In this document: piece by piece, positions 1-5,251 of the stretch
Layout of the letters: every line of letters begins with the position of its first letter
How positions within the stretch are numbered: position 1 is the first letter of the stretch
Assembly: GCA_964644555.1 (NCBI GenBank)
Contig: CAZXWI010000104.1
Coordinates: 1-5,306, forward strand
Direction of reading: 5' to 3'
Length of the DNA stretch: 5,306 nt
Origin: RUG14186 sp964644555
GTDB lineage: Bacteria > Bacillota > Clostridia > Eubacteriales > Anaerofustaceae
Notes under the pieces: generated by a model
Seen by the model: the letters and a program-made list of their open reading frames with translations, nothing else
The model's database searches: none
Told to the model about the DNA's origin: nothing
Position numbers and translations under genes: made by a program

Positions 1-16
1 ATTCTTTATTTTGCGA

Positions 17-45
17 TTGATAATTTATTGCATTTCTGTTATTAT
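17..45 (+). promoter_or_regulatory. Predicted sigma-A promoter of dnaA
   Basis: A TTGATA -35 hexamer (17-22) is separated by 17 bases from a TATTAT -10 hexamer (40-45), close to the sigma-A consensus. Transcription would start near 51-53, inside the first DnaA-box-like 9-mer (50-58), leaving a leader of about 180 bases before dnaA. Bound DnaA would therefore be expected to block its own promoter, as is known for dnaA genes elsewhere. The promoter is inferred from sequence only, and the AT-rich background makes chance matches likely. Confidence 0.5.
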
Positions 46-49
46 ATAT

Positions 50-148
50 TTATCGACAAAATATATTAAAGTTATGAACATTTCTCGATAATTTTCTTTC
101 TATAACCTGTTAATAACTTATCGACAAACTGTTCTTTTTTTATCGGCA
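50..148 (+). promoter_or_regulatory. DnaA-box cluster upstream of dnaA (origin/autoregulatory region)
   Basis: Two exact copies of TTATCGACA lie at 50-58 and 118-126. A one-mismatch copy, TTATCGGCA, lies at 140-148, and an inverted one-mismatch copy (TCTCGATAA) at 83-91. Weaker matches are TTATGAACA (72-80) and inverted TGTTAATAA (108-116). The usual DnaA box is TTATCCACA, so this organism appears to use a sixth-position C-to-G variant. The same exact 9-mer recurs in the dnaA-dnaN gap, which argues against chance. Firmicutes origins are often bipartite, with boxes on both sides of dnaA. This cluster probably serves as the upstream sub-origin and as the dnaA operator. Confidence 0.7.
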
Positions 149-230
149 AATTTAAAATATGCCCTTAATAAAAAGAAAAATCATGTTCAAAACTTATTAT
201 GTTTATAACTAAAGCTACGGAGTTGACACA

Positions 231-1559
231 ATGAACGAAATGTACGAATTATGGAGCAAAGCAACCGACTATCTGCGCCCCGAACTAAGCCCTATGGTCT
301 ACGAGGAATATATAGCCAATATAAAACCCGTCTACCTATCAGGCGACACCTACATACTTAAAGTAGACGAGGACTACAAACGAAACCTCATCATCAAATT
401 ATACGAAGCACTCATCAGTAAAGCCGTAAGATATGCCAACGAAGGGAAAAACCTCTCCGTTAAATTCATAGTTGACGATAACGAATATATCGACATCTAC
501 AGCGACTCATTATCAGAGGGTTCGAGTATGCAATTTCACCCGCATTTTTCATCGAAATACACTTTTGATACTTTTGTTGTGGGTTCTAACAACAGGCTGG
601 CTCATGCAGCAAGCCTTGCGGTAGCTCAAGCACCCGGCAAAAAATACAATCCGCTCTTCATATACGGCGGTGTTGGGTTGGGTAAAACTCACTTAATGCA
701 GGCTATCGCACAATATGTTTTAAAGGAAAAACCCTACGCAAATGTGGCATATTTAACAAGCGAAAAATTCACCAGCGACTTTATTGATGCCATAAAAAAG
801 GAAACGAACTACCAATTCAGAAAAAAATACAGAAATGTAGATGTTTTGTTAATTGACGATATCCAGTTCCTTGCCGGAAAAGAGGGAACTCAAGAAGAGT
901 TCTTCCACACCTTCAACGAACTGCATAATGCGGAAAAACAAATAATTATAACCAGCGATAAACATCCCAACGAAATACCTAACCTAGAGCAAAGGCTCAA
1001 AACAAGGTTCGAATGGGGTCTTACTTGCGACATAAGCCCACCGAATTTCGAAACAAGGGTTGCAATATTAAAAAGAAAAGCGGAAGATGACAATTTTTTC
1101 GTATCAGATGATGTTATAGATTTTATAGCGCAGCATCTGGGCAATAATATCCGAGAACTTGAAGGTGTACTGCTTAAAGTTAAAGCAATTCAGGATTTAG
1201 AGGGTGAGCAAATAACAGTGGAATCATTAAAGAGCCATTTAAAAGACTCCATAGTTATTCAAGAAAAGCACTTATCTCCCGAAATAATAATCCAAACAAT
1301 AGCCAAAGAATACGGTGTTTCGTTTGCAGATATACTTTCATCCAAACGAACTAAAAACATTGCACTTGCCCGTCAGGTAGCAATGGCAATGACAAGGGAA
1401 TTCACGGAATTATCTCTTCCCAACATAGGCGATACTTTCGGAGGAAGAAACCATTCAACGGTTATTCATGCCATTGATAAAATCCATAAAGACGAAGAAT
1501 CAAACGAAACATTTAAAAAGCGTATGTCGGAAATAAGAAAGATGTTAAAGAACATTTAA
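231..1559 (+). CDS. dnaA: Chromosomal replication initiator protein DnaA
   Basis: This 442-residue AAA+ ATPase binds DnaA boxes, oligomerises at oriC, melts the origin and helps load the replicative helicase. Domain I covers about residues 1-85 and is followed by a very short domain II. The AAA+ core has Walker A GGVGLGKT (146-153, K152), Walker B with D209-D210, sensor I TSD (241-243), arginine finger R259 in RLKTRF, and sensor II R308 in NIRELEG. Domain IV carries R373, R381 and Q382, equivalent to E. coli R399, R407 and Q408. Its recognition helix reads GGRNHSTV (404-411) instead of the usual GGRDHTTV: N407 replaces Asp433 and S409 replaces Thr435 (E. coli numbering). The length is normal (B. 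subtilis 446). The ATG at 231 is chosen for its GGAG ribosome binding site at 219-222. The first roughly 100 codons favour C-ending codons more than the rest. No convincing terminator follows, so read-through into dnaN is possible. Confidence 0.98.
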   Translation: MNEMYELWSKATDYLRPELSPMVYEEYIANIKPVYLSGDTYILKVDEDYKRNLIIKLYEALISKAVRYANEGKNLSVKFIVDDNEYIDIYSDSLSEGSSMQFHPHFSSKYTFDTFVVGSNNRLAHAASLAVAQAPGKKYNPLFIYGGVGLGKTHLMQAIAQYVLKEKPYANVAYLTSEKFTSDFIDAIKKETNYQFRKKYRNVDVLLIDDIQFLAGKEGTQEEFFHTFNELHNAEKQIIITSDKHPNEIPNLEQRLKTRFEWGLTCDISPPNFETRVAILKRKAEDDNFFVSDDVIDFIAQHLGNNIRELEGVLLKVKAIQDLEGEQITVESLKSHLKDSIVIQEKHLSPEIIIQTIAKEYGVSFADILSSKRTKNIALARQVAMAMTREFTELSLPNIGDTFGGRNHSTVIHAIDKIHKDEESNETFKKRMSEIRKMLKNI

Positions 1560-1662
1560 TTTAACTTTAAACAACTTACAAACATCTTATCAAGTGCTTT
1601 ATTAACAGTTAAACACACATTTCTTAACATCGAAATAAGCTTAATTAAAGCAAAAAAACGAC

Positions 1663-1724
1663 TTATCGACATTATCGACACTACTACAGATGCTACTACT
1701 GCTAAATATAATAATTATATATAA
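1663..1724 (+). other. oriC unwinding module: tandem DnaA boxes, DnaA-trios and A/T unwinding tract
   Basis: Two perfect TTATCGACA boxes abut head to tail (1663-1671 and 1672-1680). From base 1681 the sequence runs in triplets: CTA at 1681, 1684, 1693, 1696 and 1702, CTG at 1699, with CAG and ATG at 1687 and 1690. A stretch of only A and T follows (1703-1724). This order and orientation match the B. subtilis basal unwinding system, in which DnaA bound at the boxes extends along DnaA-trio repeats on one strand and melts the adjacent AT-rich DNA. Here the triplets begin directly after the second box, without an obvious GC-rich spacer. The site lies between dnaA and dnaN, the classic Firmicutes oriC location. 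Function is inferred. Confidence 0.85.
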
Positions 1725-1746
1725 CCCATATATTCAGGCTAAGTCG

Positions 1747-1762
1747 GCTTTAAGCTTAAAGC
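1747..1762. repeat. Perfect 16-bp palindrome ahead of dnaN
   Basis: GCTTTAAGCTTAAAGC is a perfect palindrome lying 12 bases upstream of the dnaN ribosome binding site (AAAGGA, 1775-1780). A partly overlapping arm, GCTTAAG at 1738-1744, could pair instead with CTTTAAGC (1748-1755), with one bulge. A repressor dimer site, a cruciform beside oriC or a leader-RNA hairpin are all possible. The sequence alone does not decide between them. Confidence 0.5.
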
Positions 1763-1788
1763 GAAGTTAAAAAGAAAGGAAAAACCCA

Positions 1789-2898
1789 ATGAAATTTTCA
1801 GCAGAAGTAAATGAATTTTTAAAAACGATGACCACGGCATCAAAAGCCATAAGTTCCAGAAACATGGGTTCTGTTTTGGACAACTTACATATAGAAGCGG
1901 TTAAAGGCAAAATAATAATGAGAGGAAACGATCTCGAACTTTCCATTATTACATCAATGCCTGCGGAGGTATTAAGAGAGGGGACACTTTTAGTTCCCAT
2001 AAAAACCATCTACGATTTAATCAGAAGTTTTCCGAACGAAAGAGTATTTTTCGATGTTGACGAGGACTATGTCATGCACATCTCCTGTGCTCAAACCAAT
2101 GTAGATATCTTAGCTCAGGATGCTTCAAGTTATCCTATGTTTTATAACCAAACCACGCAAAACGAAATTATTCTTAAAAACGAAACTTTCCGAGATCTGG
2201 TCCGTGAGAGCATTTTCGCTTGCGCACCCACCCTCAGCATGAATCCGGTTATAACAGGCGTTTATATGGAAGTTGAAGAAAACAATGTTACCTTTACAGC
2301 TCTCGACGGTTATAAAATGGCATCACGCTTCGAAAAAGCCGTAAATTCCGTTGAAGAAAAAGTCAGTGCCATAATTCCGGGTAAAACATTAACAGAGCTT
2401 TTAAAGATAGTATCTTTGTATGAGGACGATATCAGAATAAGTATAGTAAAAAATAAATTTATTTTAAATATGGGTGAAACTCAAATTGCGGGAACTTTGC
2501 TCGAAGGTCCGTACATTAACTATAAAGCATTAATGCCCTCCGAGATAAATACCGTAGTTAAAATATCCAAAAACGATCTTTTGACAGGCATTGAAAGAGC
2601 AGGTCTTTTAACCGATGCCAGCAAAAATTCAATGGTCAAACTCGACTTCTGCGATGATGTGCTTAATATCTCCTCAGAATCCAATGTAGGTAAAATAAGC
2701 GAAGATGTGCCTGCAGGCAAAACAGGTAATGATATCAAAATAGCATTCAATGTTAAATTCTTAGGTGATATCCTAAAAAATGTCAAAGACGAAAATATCA
2801 TTATGGAATTCAGAGATTCCGTAGGCCCGTGCCTCATTAAACCCGTAGACAGCGACAGATTCGTATTCTTGCTTATGCCGGTTAGGTATACAGAGTAA
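1789..2898 (+). CDS. dnaN: DNA polymerase III beta subunit (sliding clamp)
   Basis: This 369-residue protein is the ring-shaped processivity clamp, which encircles DNA as a dimer and tethers the replicative polymerase and repair proteins. The length fits the family (E. coli 366, B. subtilis 378). Three clamp domains of about 120 residues each can be inferred, at roughly 1-120, 125-245 and 250-369. Family hallmarks seen include the N-terminal MKFSAEVNEFLKTM, the LLVPIKTIYDLIRSFP segment of domain 1, the TALDGYKMASR segment of domain 2, and the C-terminal LLMPVRYTE. The MPVR part of that terminus helps form the peptide-binding pocket used by clamp partners. The ATG at 1789 follows an AAAGGA site by 8 bases. 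It lies 229 bp after dnaA, with oriC-like DNA between. No clear promoter of its own was found. Confidence 0.98.
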   Translation: MKFSAEVNEFLKTMTTASKAISSRNMGSVLDNLHIEAVKGKIIMRGNDLELSIITSMPAEVLREGTLLVPIKTIYDLIRSFPNERVFFDVDEDYVMHISCAQTNVDILAQDASSYPMFYNQTTQNEIILKNETFRDLVRESIFACAPTLSMNPVITGVYMEVEENNVTFTALDGYKMASRFEKAVNSVEEKVSAIIPGKTLTELLKIVSLYEDDIRISIVKNKFILNMGETQIAGTLLEGPYINYKALMPSEINTVVKISKNDLLTGIERAGLLTDASKNSMVKLDFCDDVLNISSESNVGKISEDVPAGKTGNDIKIAFNVKFLGDILKNVKDENIIMEFRDSVGPCLIKPVDSDRFVFLLMPVRYTE

Positions 2899-2957
2899 AT
2901 ATTATGTGGAAAGCCTTCCATTCAGCTTTTATGCCAATTTCGTTAGTGTAAAGGGTG

Positions 2958-2974
2958 GTGGGGGCTTCCCCCAC
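2958..2974. other. GC-rich hairpin between dnaN and hemZ
   Basis: GTGGGGG (2958-2964) and CCCCCAC (2968-2974) form a perfect 7-bp stem with a CTT loop. No T-run follows on the + strand, so it is not a standard intrinsic terminator. A second CCCCAC at 2980-2985 could compete for the same 5' arm. It is unusually G/C-dense for this AT-rich region. It may limit read-through from dnaN, stabilise an mRNA end or act in the hemZ leader, since the hemZ ribosome binding site begins only about 15 bases downstream. Confidence 0.55.
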
Positions 2975-3002
2975 ATATTCCCCACAAAAAGGACAAATAT
3001 CA

Positions 3003-4424
3003 ATGATACACATAAACTTCACCAACAACACACAGACCAAAATACATATCTCAGCCCTTGAAGAAGTGGTTAATTTGTTTAACTCTTCGTTTAGTGCTTT
3101 AAGTGATACAGCCGAATTTACACTCGATGTAACTACAAGCGAATGTAAAAACGGCTTTATTTCACTTTGCACTTCTTTGGGGTATGAAAATGTTTGTGTA
3201 AGTTCGCATAATTCATCATATGCATCAAAGCTTTCGGTTTATAAAATGTTAAAGAATATAACGAAACATGCTCAGCCGTGGGGGAGTTTAACGGGAGTAA
3301 AGCCTCTTAAATTACTGGTTAAACTCAAAGAGAATGGTTTGAGTGATGATGAGTGCGAGAAATATATAAAGGATAATTTCGATATCTCCGATGAAAAACT
3401 TAATCTGCTCTTTAAAACATTAGATAATAATATGTCCATGCTGTATCCTAAAGATGAAATGTATTGTATGTACATACATATTCCCATGTGCCTTAGTAAA
3501 TGCAGTTATTGCTCTTTTCCATCTGCTGTAACAGATATAGGAAGTGATTTATGCGAAGAATACTTAAATGCACTAATAAAGGAATTAAAAGCTGTTACAA
3601 ATTACTTTAAGCCCCTTAAAGCGGATTGTTTGTATGTTGGAGGAGGCACTCCGTCAATATTATCCACCCCTCAAATAAAAAGATTTTTATCATCTGTCAA
3701 AGAGTCTTGCCCCGACATAACCGAGCTTACTTTCGAGGCAGGGCGAGCTGATACTCTCGATTATGAAAAACTTAAAGCTCTTAAAGACGGTGGCGTAACC
3801 AGAATAAGCCTTAATCCTCAAACAACGAATAACAAAACCCTTTTGGAAATTAACCGTAAAGCTTCATACGAAGATTTTCTCTCTTGCTTTAAAATGTGCA
3901 GAGAAGTTGGTTTTGATAATATAAATTGTGATATCATTTACGGGCTTTCAGATGAAACAAAAGAGGATTTCGATAAGAGCTTAAACGATATAATAAACAC
4001 ATCTTGCGAAAGTATTACACTTCATACATTATGTAAAAAAAGAACTTCCGAAATACTCCTTGATGAACTTAATAAAAAAGAACTTCCCATTGCCGAGTAT
4101 ATGAACTCTTCATGTGATAAATTAATCAAAAACGGATACGAGCCTTACTATCTTTACAGGCAGAAAAATGCATTGGATAATTCGGAAAATACAGGTTATG
4201 TAAAACCCGGTTACGGATGTATATATAATGTAAGAATGATGGGCGAAAGGCAAAGTGTCATTTCTGCCGGAGCAGCAAGCACTACTAAAATTTATTTTGC
4301 CGACGAAGACCGATTCGAGAATGTGTATAACATAAAAAATATAAGAATGTATATAGACAATATAGATGATGTCATACAAAAGAAATTATCACACATAGAT
4401 AAAATACTTAAAAAGGAAATCTAA
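3003..4424 (+). CDS. hemZ: HemZ-family radical SAM protein (coproporphyrinogen dehydrogenase-like)
   Basis: This 473-residue protein belongs to the HemN/HemZ radical SAM group. Characterised members of that group convert coproporphyrinogen III to protoporphyrinogen IX without oxygen, using S-adenosylmethionine and a [4Fe-4S] cluster. The cluster motif CX3CX2C is C163, C167 and C170 within IPMCLSKCSYCSF. The SAM-binding GGGTP is at 213-217. HemZ-type motifs follow: EAGRADT (from E245), RISLNPQT, HTLCKKR (341-347) and YYLYRQKN (382-389). The N-terminal part of about 150 residues is typical of HemZ rather than HemN (B. subtilis HemZ is 501). The ATG at 3003 is chosen because AAGGA lies at 2989-2993; an in-frame GTG at 2955 would run through a GC-rich hairpin and has no suitable site. 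Many anaerobes keep HemZ without a full haem pathway, so the true substrate here is uncertain. The stop lies one base before the next gene. Confidence 0.9.
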   Translation: MIHINFTNNTQTKIHISALEEVVNLFNSSFSALSDTAEFTLDVTTSECKNGFISLCTSLGYENVCVSSHNSSYASKLSVYKMLKNITKHAQPWGSLTGVKPLKLLVKLKENGLSDDECEKYIKDNFDISDEKLNLLFKTLDNNMSMLYPKDEMYCMYIHIPMCLSKCSYCSFPSAVTDIGSDLCEEYLNALIKELKAVTNYFKPLKADCLYVGGGTPSILSTPQIKRFLSSVKESCPDITELTFEAGRADTLDYEKLKALKDGGVTRISLNPQTTNNKTLLEINRKASYEDFLSCFKMCREVGFDNINCDIIYGLSDETKEDFDKSLNDIINTSCESITLHTLCKKRTSEILLDELNKKELPIAEYMNSSCDKLIKNGYEPYYLYRQKNALDNSENTGYVKPGYGCIYNVRMMGERQSVISAGAASTTKIYFADEDRFENVYNIKNIRMYIDNIDDVIQKKLSHIDKILKKEI

Positions 4425-4425
4425 A

Positions 4426-4668
4426 TTGAAGTATCTGTATGAATACCGTTCTTTAATAGGTAATATTATAATTTTAAGTAACGGAGAGTATGTTTACGAT
4501 ATAATAACCGAAAACAGTCCAAATTATCAAAATTTAATTCGCAGCGATTATATACAAAAAGCAGACGAAACAATAATCAAAATGAAAAAATGGCTGGATC
4601 TTTATTTTATAGGTATACAACCAGACTTTGAGCCACCGTATAAAGGAATAAATCCTACAAATAAATAA
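4426..4668 (+). CDS. Truncated O6-methylguanine-DNA methyltransferase (N-terminal domain only)
   Basis: This 80-residue product starts at TTG, with AAAGGA-type pairing centred on 4413-4417, 8 bases upstream. The hemZ stop ends at 4424, so the two genes are probably translationally coupled. The opening KYLYEYRSLIGNIIILSNGE and the later MKKWLDLYF..QPDFEPP (53-71) resemble the N-terminal domain of Ogt/AdaC-type DNA repair methyltransferases, which normally remove alkyl groups from guanine O6. The protein ends about where the catalytic domain should begin. The FR.EVW..L..IPYG segment and the PCHR active-site cysteine are absent, and I do not see them in other frames just downstream. It therefore cannot be an active methyltransferase. 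It is either a decaying pseudogene or a retained small protein of unknown role. The family assignment rests on a short, recalled resemblance. Confidence 0.65.
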   Translation: MKYLYEYRSLIGNIIILSNGEYVYDIITENSPNYQNLIRSDYIQKADETIIKMKKWLDLYFIGIQPDFEPPYKGINPTNK

Positions 4669-4704
4669 AAATGCTTTAATTATGCCATTTTATCAAAAAA
4701 ACAC

Positions 4705-4732
4705 TTGCAAAATAACGAAAATGTGTTAATAT
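4705..4732 (+). promoter_or_regulatory. Possible promoter for the riboswitch transcript
   Basis: TTGCAA (4705-4710) and TAATAT (4727-4732) are spaced 16 bases apart, each matching four of six consensus positions. Transcription would begin near 4739, about 20 bases before the cobalamin aptamer, which is a sensible arrangement. The surrounding DNA is very AT-rich, so the match is weak evidence. No terminator was found between the end of the upstream gene (4668) and here. Confidence 0.35.
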
Positions 4733-4760
4733 TTATATTGCAAATTTAATATATTTAATC

Positions 4761-4942
4761 CGAATCCATAGGAACGCACACAAGAGAGCTTAGGCGTGGA
4801 ACCCTAAAGCGAGTGCACTGGCCGAATTAGGTCAACTGTATTGCGGAGCAAAGATTCATTTTATGCCATTGCAATAGTGAACAAAATAGCTATTGTGAGA
4901 AGGCGAATCTAAGCGATGATGCATAGCCAGGAGAATTATTCG
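4761..4942 (+). promoter_or_regulatory. Cobalamin (B12) riboswitch aptamer
   Basis: This non-coding stretch carries the conserved elements of the cobalamin riboswitch family in the right order. AGGAA is at 4770-4774. A GCTTAGG/CCTAA-A-GC stem (4788-4794 with 4803-4810) follows, with a CGTGGAAC loop. The TGGCC/GGTCA hairpin (4819-4823 with 4830-4834) leads into CAACTGTA (4833-4840). ATGCCATTG is at 4863-4871, and a hairpin CAATAG/CTATTG (4872-4877 with 4890-4895) leads to GAGAAGGC. AGATTC/GAATCT (4852-4857 with 4905-4910) encloses that arm. The B12 box AGCGATGATGCATAGCCAGG lies at 4912-4931 and continues with AGA. P1 is CGAAT/ATTCG (4761-4765 with 4938-4942). Such RNAs bind adenosylcobalamin or related forms and repress B12 synthesis, transport or B12-independent genes. 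No such gene is visible downstream before the gap. Confidence 0.88.
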
Positions 4943-4967
4943 TAACACAATTTTTTTTAGTGTAATT

Positions 4968-5010
4968 AAACCGTAAGACGAATATAGGATTCATCTTACG
5001 GTTTTACTTT
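4968..5010 (+). terminator. Intrinsic terminator, expression platform of the B12 riboswitch
   Basis: AAACCGTAAGA (4968-4978) pairs perfectly with TCTTACGGTTT (4994-5004). After a C/A mismatch, GAAT (4980-4983) pairs with ATTC (4989-4992) around an ATAGG loop. The run TTTTACTTTT (5002-5011) is an imperfect T-tract. The top of the 5' arm, ACGAATA (4978-4984), is also complementary to TATTCGT (4937-4943), which contains the 3' strand of aptamer stem P1. That alternative pairing would act as an antiterminator when B12 is absent. Ligand-stabilised P1 would free the terminator, giving an OFF switch. The mechanism is inferred from base pairing. Confidence 0.85.
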
Positions 5011-5040
5011 TGTCAAACGGTTAAGGCCAAACAAACGAAA

Positions 5041-5067
5041 TAATTTACAAGCTTGCTTGATAAATTA
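5041..5067. repeat. Imperfect inverted repeat
   Basis: TAATTTA (5041-5047) pairs with TAAATTA (5061-5067). Inside it, CAAGC (5048-5052) mirrors GCTTG (5055-5059), with one extra A at 5060. It lies between the riboswitch terminator and the 55-base repeat, in DNA with no gene. There is no T-run after it. A role is not apparent. Confidence 0.45.
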
Positions 5068-5088
5068 ATCGGTTGTGCAGGATTTAAG

Positions 5089-5143
5089 GGCAAACGGAGT
5101 TTGCTCAATGAGAGATTAGAATAATCTCGAATGCCGTTTGCAG
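5089..5143. repeat. 55-base structured repeat, copy 1 (abuts the assembly gap)
   Basis: This segment is identical over all 55 bases to 5252-5306. Its ends form an 8-bp inverted repeat, GCAAACGG (5090-5097) with CCGTTTGC (5134-5141). An internal hairpin is formed by GAGATTA (5112-5118) and TAATCTC (5122-5128) around GAA. The left arm can instead fold locally, GCAAAC with GTTTGC (5090-5095 with 5099-5104) around GGA, so two folds compete. It ends exactly at the first N. Its palindromic design and recurrence suggest a dispersed, non-coding, possibly mobilisable or MITE/REP-like element. The family is not recognised. Confidence 0.8.
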
Positions 5144-5243
5144 NNNNNNNNNNNNNNNNNNNNNNNNNNNNNNNNNNNNNNNNNNNNNNNNNNNNNNNNN
5201 NNNNNNNNNNNNNNNNNNNNNNNNNNNNNNNNNNNNNNNNNNN
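5144..5243. other. Assembly gap (100 N)
   Basis: Exactly 100 N bases, the conventional length for a scaffold gap of unknown true size. Sequence on its two sides should be treated as linked only by scaffolding. Genes downstream of the riboswitch may be lost here. Confidence 0.98.
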
Positions 5244-5251
5244 CTGAAGGA

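Noticed and set aside
890..1144. Minus-strand open frame inside dnaA
   Set aside because: It is fully antisense to the conserved AAA+ region of DnaA, with no upstream signals supporting it.
1602..1612. TTAACAGTTAA as a dnaA terminator
   Set aside because: The arms are only 5 A/T-rich base pairs with no usable loop, and no T-run follows.
2955..3002. A longer hemZ starting at GTG 2955, adding 16 residues
   Set aside because: The extension translates a GC-rich hairpin and has no ribosome binding site, whereas the ATG at 3003 has AAGGA at the right distance.
2520..3172. Overlapping minus-strand open frames across the dnaN end and hemZ start
   Set aside because: They lie mostly antisense to well-recognised genes, and their products resemble no family I know.
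4951..4958. T8 run as an intrinsic terminator tail for the aptamer
   Set aside because: No stable stem ends immediately before it; the strong hairpin is the later one at 4968-5004.
5123..5143. Partial likeness of the repeat's right end to an Illumina adapter (ATCTCG.ATGCCGT)
   Set aside because: It differs at internal positions and after CCGT, and the segment forms natural inverted repeats with its own left end, so it is unlikely to be adapter contamination.
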